Assembly: GCA_035295165.1 (NCBI GenBank)
Contig: DATGJN010000089.1
Coordinates: 1-64,000 of the forward strand
Origin: a bacterium
Lineage (GTDB): Bacteria > Sysuimicrobiota > Sysuimicrobiia > Sysuimicrobiales > Segetimicrobiaceae
DNA: 64,000 nucleotides
Direction: 5' to 3'
Of the stretch, positions 63,011-64,000 are shown one piece after another. The position numbers were made by a program, and so were the translations under genes. The stretch's first letter is position 1. Each line of letters opens with the position of its first letter. Under the pieces are notes generated by a model. That model was not told where the DNA came from, made no database searches, and saw nothing but the letters and a program-made list of their open reading frames with translations.

Positions 63011-63466
63011 ATGATGCGATGGAACGTGAAGACGATCGGGATCGCGGTCGCGGTGATCGTCGTGCTGGCGGCGGCCGGGTACGTCGCGACGCGGACGGGG
63101 TCGGTGTTCGGCAGCCAGACCGGGACGATCGGCTACGTGGACATGCAGCGGGCGCTCAACGCACACCCCGGCAAGGCGGCCGCCGAGTCGGCCCTGCGCG
63201 ACTACGCGCAGGCGCAGATCGCCGACGCCCAGCAGAAGATGAAGACGATGTCGCCGGGTCAGCGGCAGCAGCTGCAGGGCCAGGTGGACCAGTCGATCCT
63301 CCAGAAGCGGGCGGAACTGCTCGGCGGCCTCGACAAAGACATCCGCAACGCGATCCAAAAGGTCGCGGCGCAGCAGGGCATCAACGTGGTGCTCGACCGC
63401 ACGGTGGTGCTCTACGGCGGCGTCGACCTCACGGATCAGGTCGCGAAGTTGCTCAGCGGTAAATAG
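63011..63466 (+). CDS. OmpH/Skp-like periplasmic chaperone, membrane-anchored
   Basis: Protein of 151 aa. An N-terminal helix (IGIAVAVIVVLAAAGYVA) without a clear cleavage site suggests it stays anchored. IGYVDMQRALNAHPGKAAAE is the OmpH/Skp N-terminal strand and turn, followed by a Gln-rich helical region (QIADAQQKMKTMSPGQRQQL) shorter than in E. coli Skp, and the closing NVVLDRTVVLYGGVDLTDQV. Skp holds unfolded outer-membrane proteins for BamA, which is encoded just before. ATG at 63011 with GAGGAGGGAG upstream. A stem-loop (62960-62983) lies between bamA and this gene. Confidence 0.88.
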   Translation: MMRWNVKTIGIAVAVIVVLAAAGYVATRTGSVFGSQTGTIGYVDMQRALNAHPGKAAAESALRDYAQAQIADAQQKMKTMSPGQRQQLQGQVDQSILQKRAELLGGLDKDIRNAIQKVAAQQGINVVLDRTVVLYGGVDLTDQVAKLLSGK

Positions 63467-63504
63467 GGGCGTGTCGAGAATGTCCCTCGAGAGAGCTCGG
63501 GGCG

Positions 63505-64000
63505 ATGGCCGCGCAGTACGCTGATCCGCGGCCCCGCCGGGGCGGCGCAGATCGCCGGGTCCTGTGGGCATGCGCGGGCGCGGCGGTGGTGTGCGTGTTG
63601 AGCGGATGTCAGGGGCGCACGCCGGTGTCTCATTCGACCGCGCCGCCGGCGGCCACCGTTCCGGCCGGGCCAAAAGTGGCGGTCGTGGACTTCACACGGG
63701 CGCTGCACGCGCACCCGCGGTGGCCCGAGGTCGATGCGATCGACCGCCGGATCGCCCAGCTTCAGGCGCAGCTCGCGACGCCGACCGCACCGCAGTTCCA
63801 GATGCCGCAGGTCAACATTCAGCCACAGATGCAGGCGGCCGCGCAGCAGGCGGTCGAGCAGATGCGGCCTCAGTTCCAGCAGCAGTTCACCGAAACGGCG
63901 ACGGCCATGCGCGACGCCGGACGGAAGGAACTCGAGGCGTTCGTCGCCCAGGTCCGAGCCGCCGATCAGGCCCAGTTCGATCAGAAGCAGCAAGCGCTGC
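63505..64000 (+). CDS. Skp/OmpH-like lipoprotein, cut by the window end
   Basis: Open frame from the ATG at 63505 to the window edge (165 codons seen, no stop). A basic N-terminus and hydrophobic core (VLWACAGAAVVCV) end in the lipobox LSGC, so it should be a lipoprotein. The mature part begins with VAVVDFTRALHAHPRWPEVD, parallel to the start of the preceding Skp-like protein, and continues as a Gln-rich helix (QMQAAAQQAVEQMRPQFQQQ). It is probably a second, lipid-anchored Skp-like chaperone made by duplication and divergence. It depends on Lgt, encoded at 20787-21539. Confidence 0.78.
   Translation, partial: MAAQYADPRPRRGGADRRVLWACAGAAVVCVLSGCQGRTPVSHSTAPPAATVPAGPKVAVVDFTRALHAHPRWPEVDAIDRRIAQLQAQLATPTAPQFQMPQVNIQPQMQAAAQQAVEQMRPQFQQQFTETATAMRDAGRKELEAFVAQVRAADQAQFDQKQQAL

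Overview
The window is high-GC DNA (a 60-base sample at 9181-9240 holds 46 G/C) packed with about 60 protein genes, one tRNA-Gln, one SAM-I riboswitch and no rRNA, insertion sequence, prophage or CRISPR array. Two sets of genes point to the host. The order G5/3D protein - rsmA - ispE - purR - ridA - glmU - prs matches the Bacillus yabE-to-prs region, and GerMN-type and SpoIVB-type (S55) domains occur as well. Yet the cell is clearly diderm: it has a TolC-type channel, TamB, BamA/Omp85, two OmpH/Skp-like chaperones and an Hfq domain. My inference is an uncultured, deep-branching diderm lineage of the Bacillota/Terrabacteria side (for example CSP1-3/Sysuimicrobiota-like or Armatimonadota-like); a marker-gene tree would be needed to place it.

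Layout. 0.1-4.4 kb: peptide-type ABC permeases with an aspartoacylase-family hydrolase and a ceramidase-like hydrolase. 4.4-7.3 kb: an HtrA-like protease without an export signal, a glycosyltransferase in a patch of lower GC, and a LuxR-type regulator. 7.5-13.4 kb: a branched-chain amino-acid-type (Liv) ABC operon ending in an alpha/beta hydrolase and a broken carbamate kinase. 13.4-23.2 kb: a second peptide ABC operon, three multi-pass exporters, lgt, a DinB-like protein and an MDR reductase. 23.3-25.2 kb: a promoter, SAM-I riboswitch and terminator in front of a threonine-synthase-like PLP enzyme and a CysO-like sulfur carrier. 25.4-29.4 kb: ligA, a GerMN lipid-free membrane-anchored protein and a protein ending in an Hfq domain.

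29.4-36.2 kb encodes the propionyl-CoA to succinyl-CoA route: carboxyltransferase, biotin carboxylase, biotin carrier, methylmalonyl-CoA mutase large subunit, MeaB GTPase and epimerase. The B12-binding small mutase subunit is not in the window. 36.3-48.8 kb is the Bacillus-like housekeeping region, interrupted by an LCP ligase, a MobA-like transferase and a TetR-TolC pair. Two leaders here, in front of the G5/3D gene and of ispE, carry terminator-like hairpins.

48.8-64.0 kb is an envelope assembly block: WecA/TagO-type and WecB enzymes, a secreted barrel-sandwich protein behind a near-consensus promoter, two tandem proteins with SpoIVB-type protease motifs in circularly permuted order, TamB, a small sigma factor with a membrane-anchored partner, BamA and two Skp-like proteins, the last cut by the window edge. 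Very many junctions are ATGA/GTGA overlaps, so most of these clusters are probably translationally coupled operons.

The best candidates for undescribed biology are the permuted S55 pair next to a dedicated sigma factor, the Hfq domain with an in-frame internal start, the SAM-riboswitch-controlled PLP enzyme/sulfur-carrier pair, and the leader-peptide attenuator before ispE.
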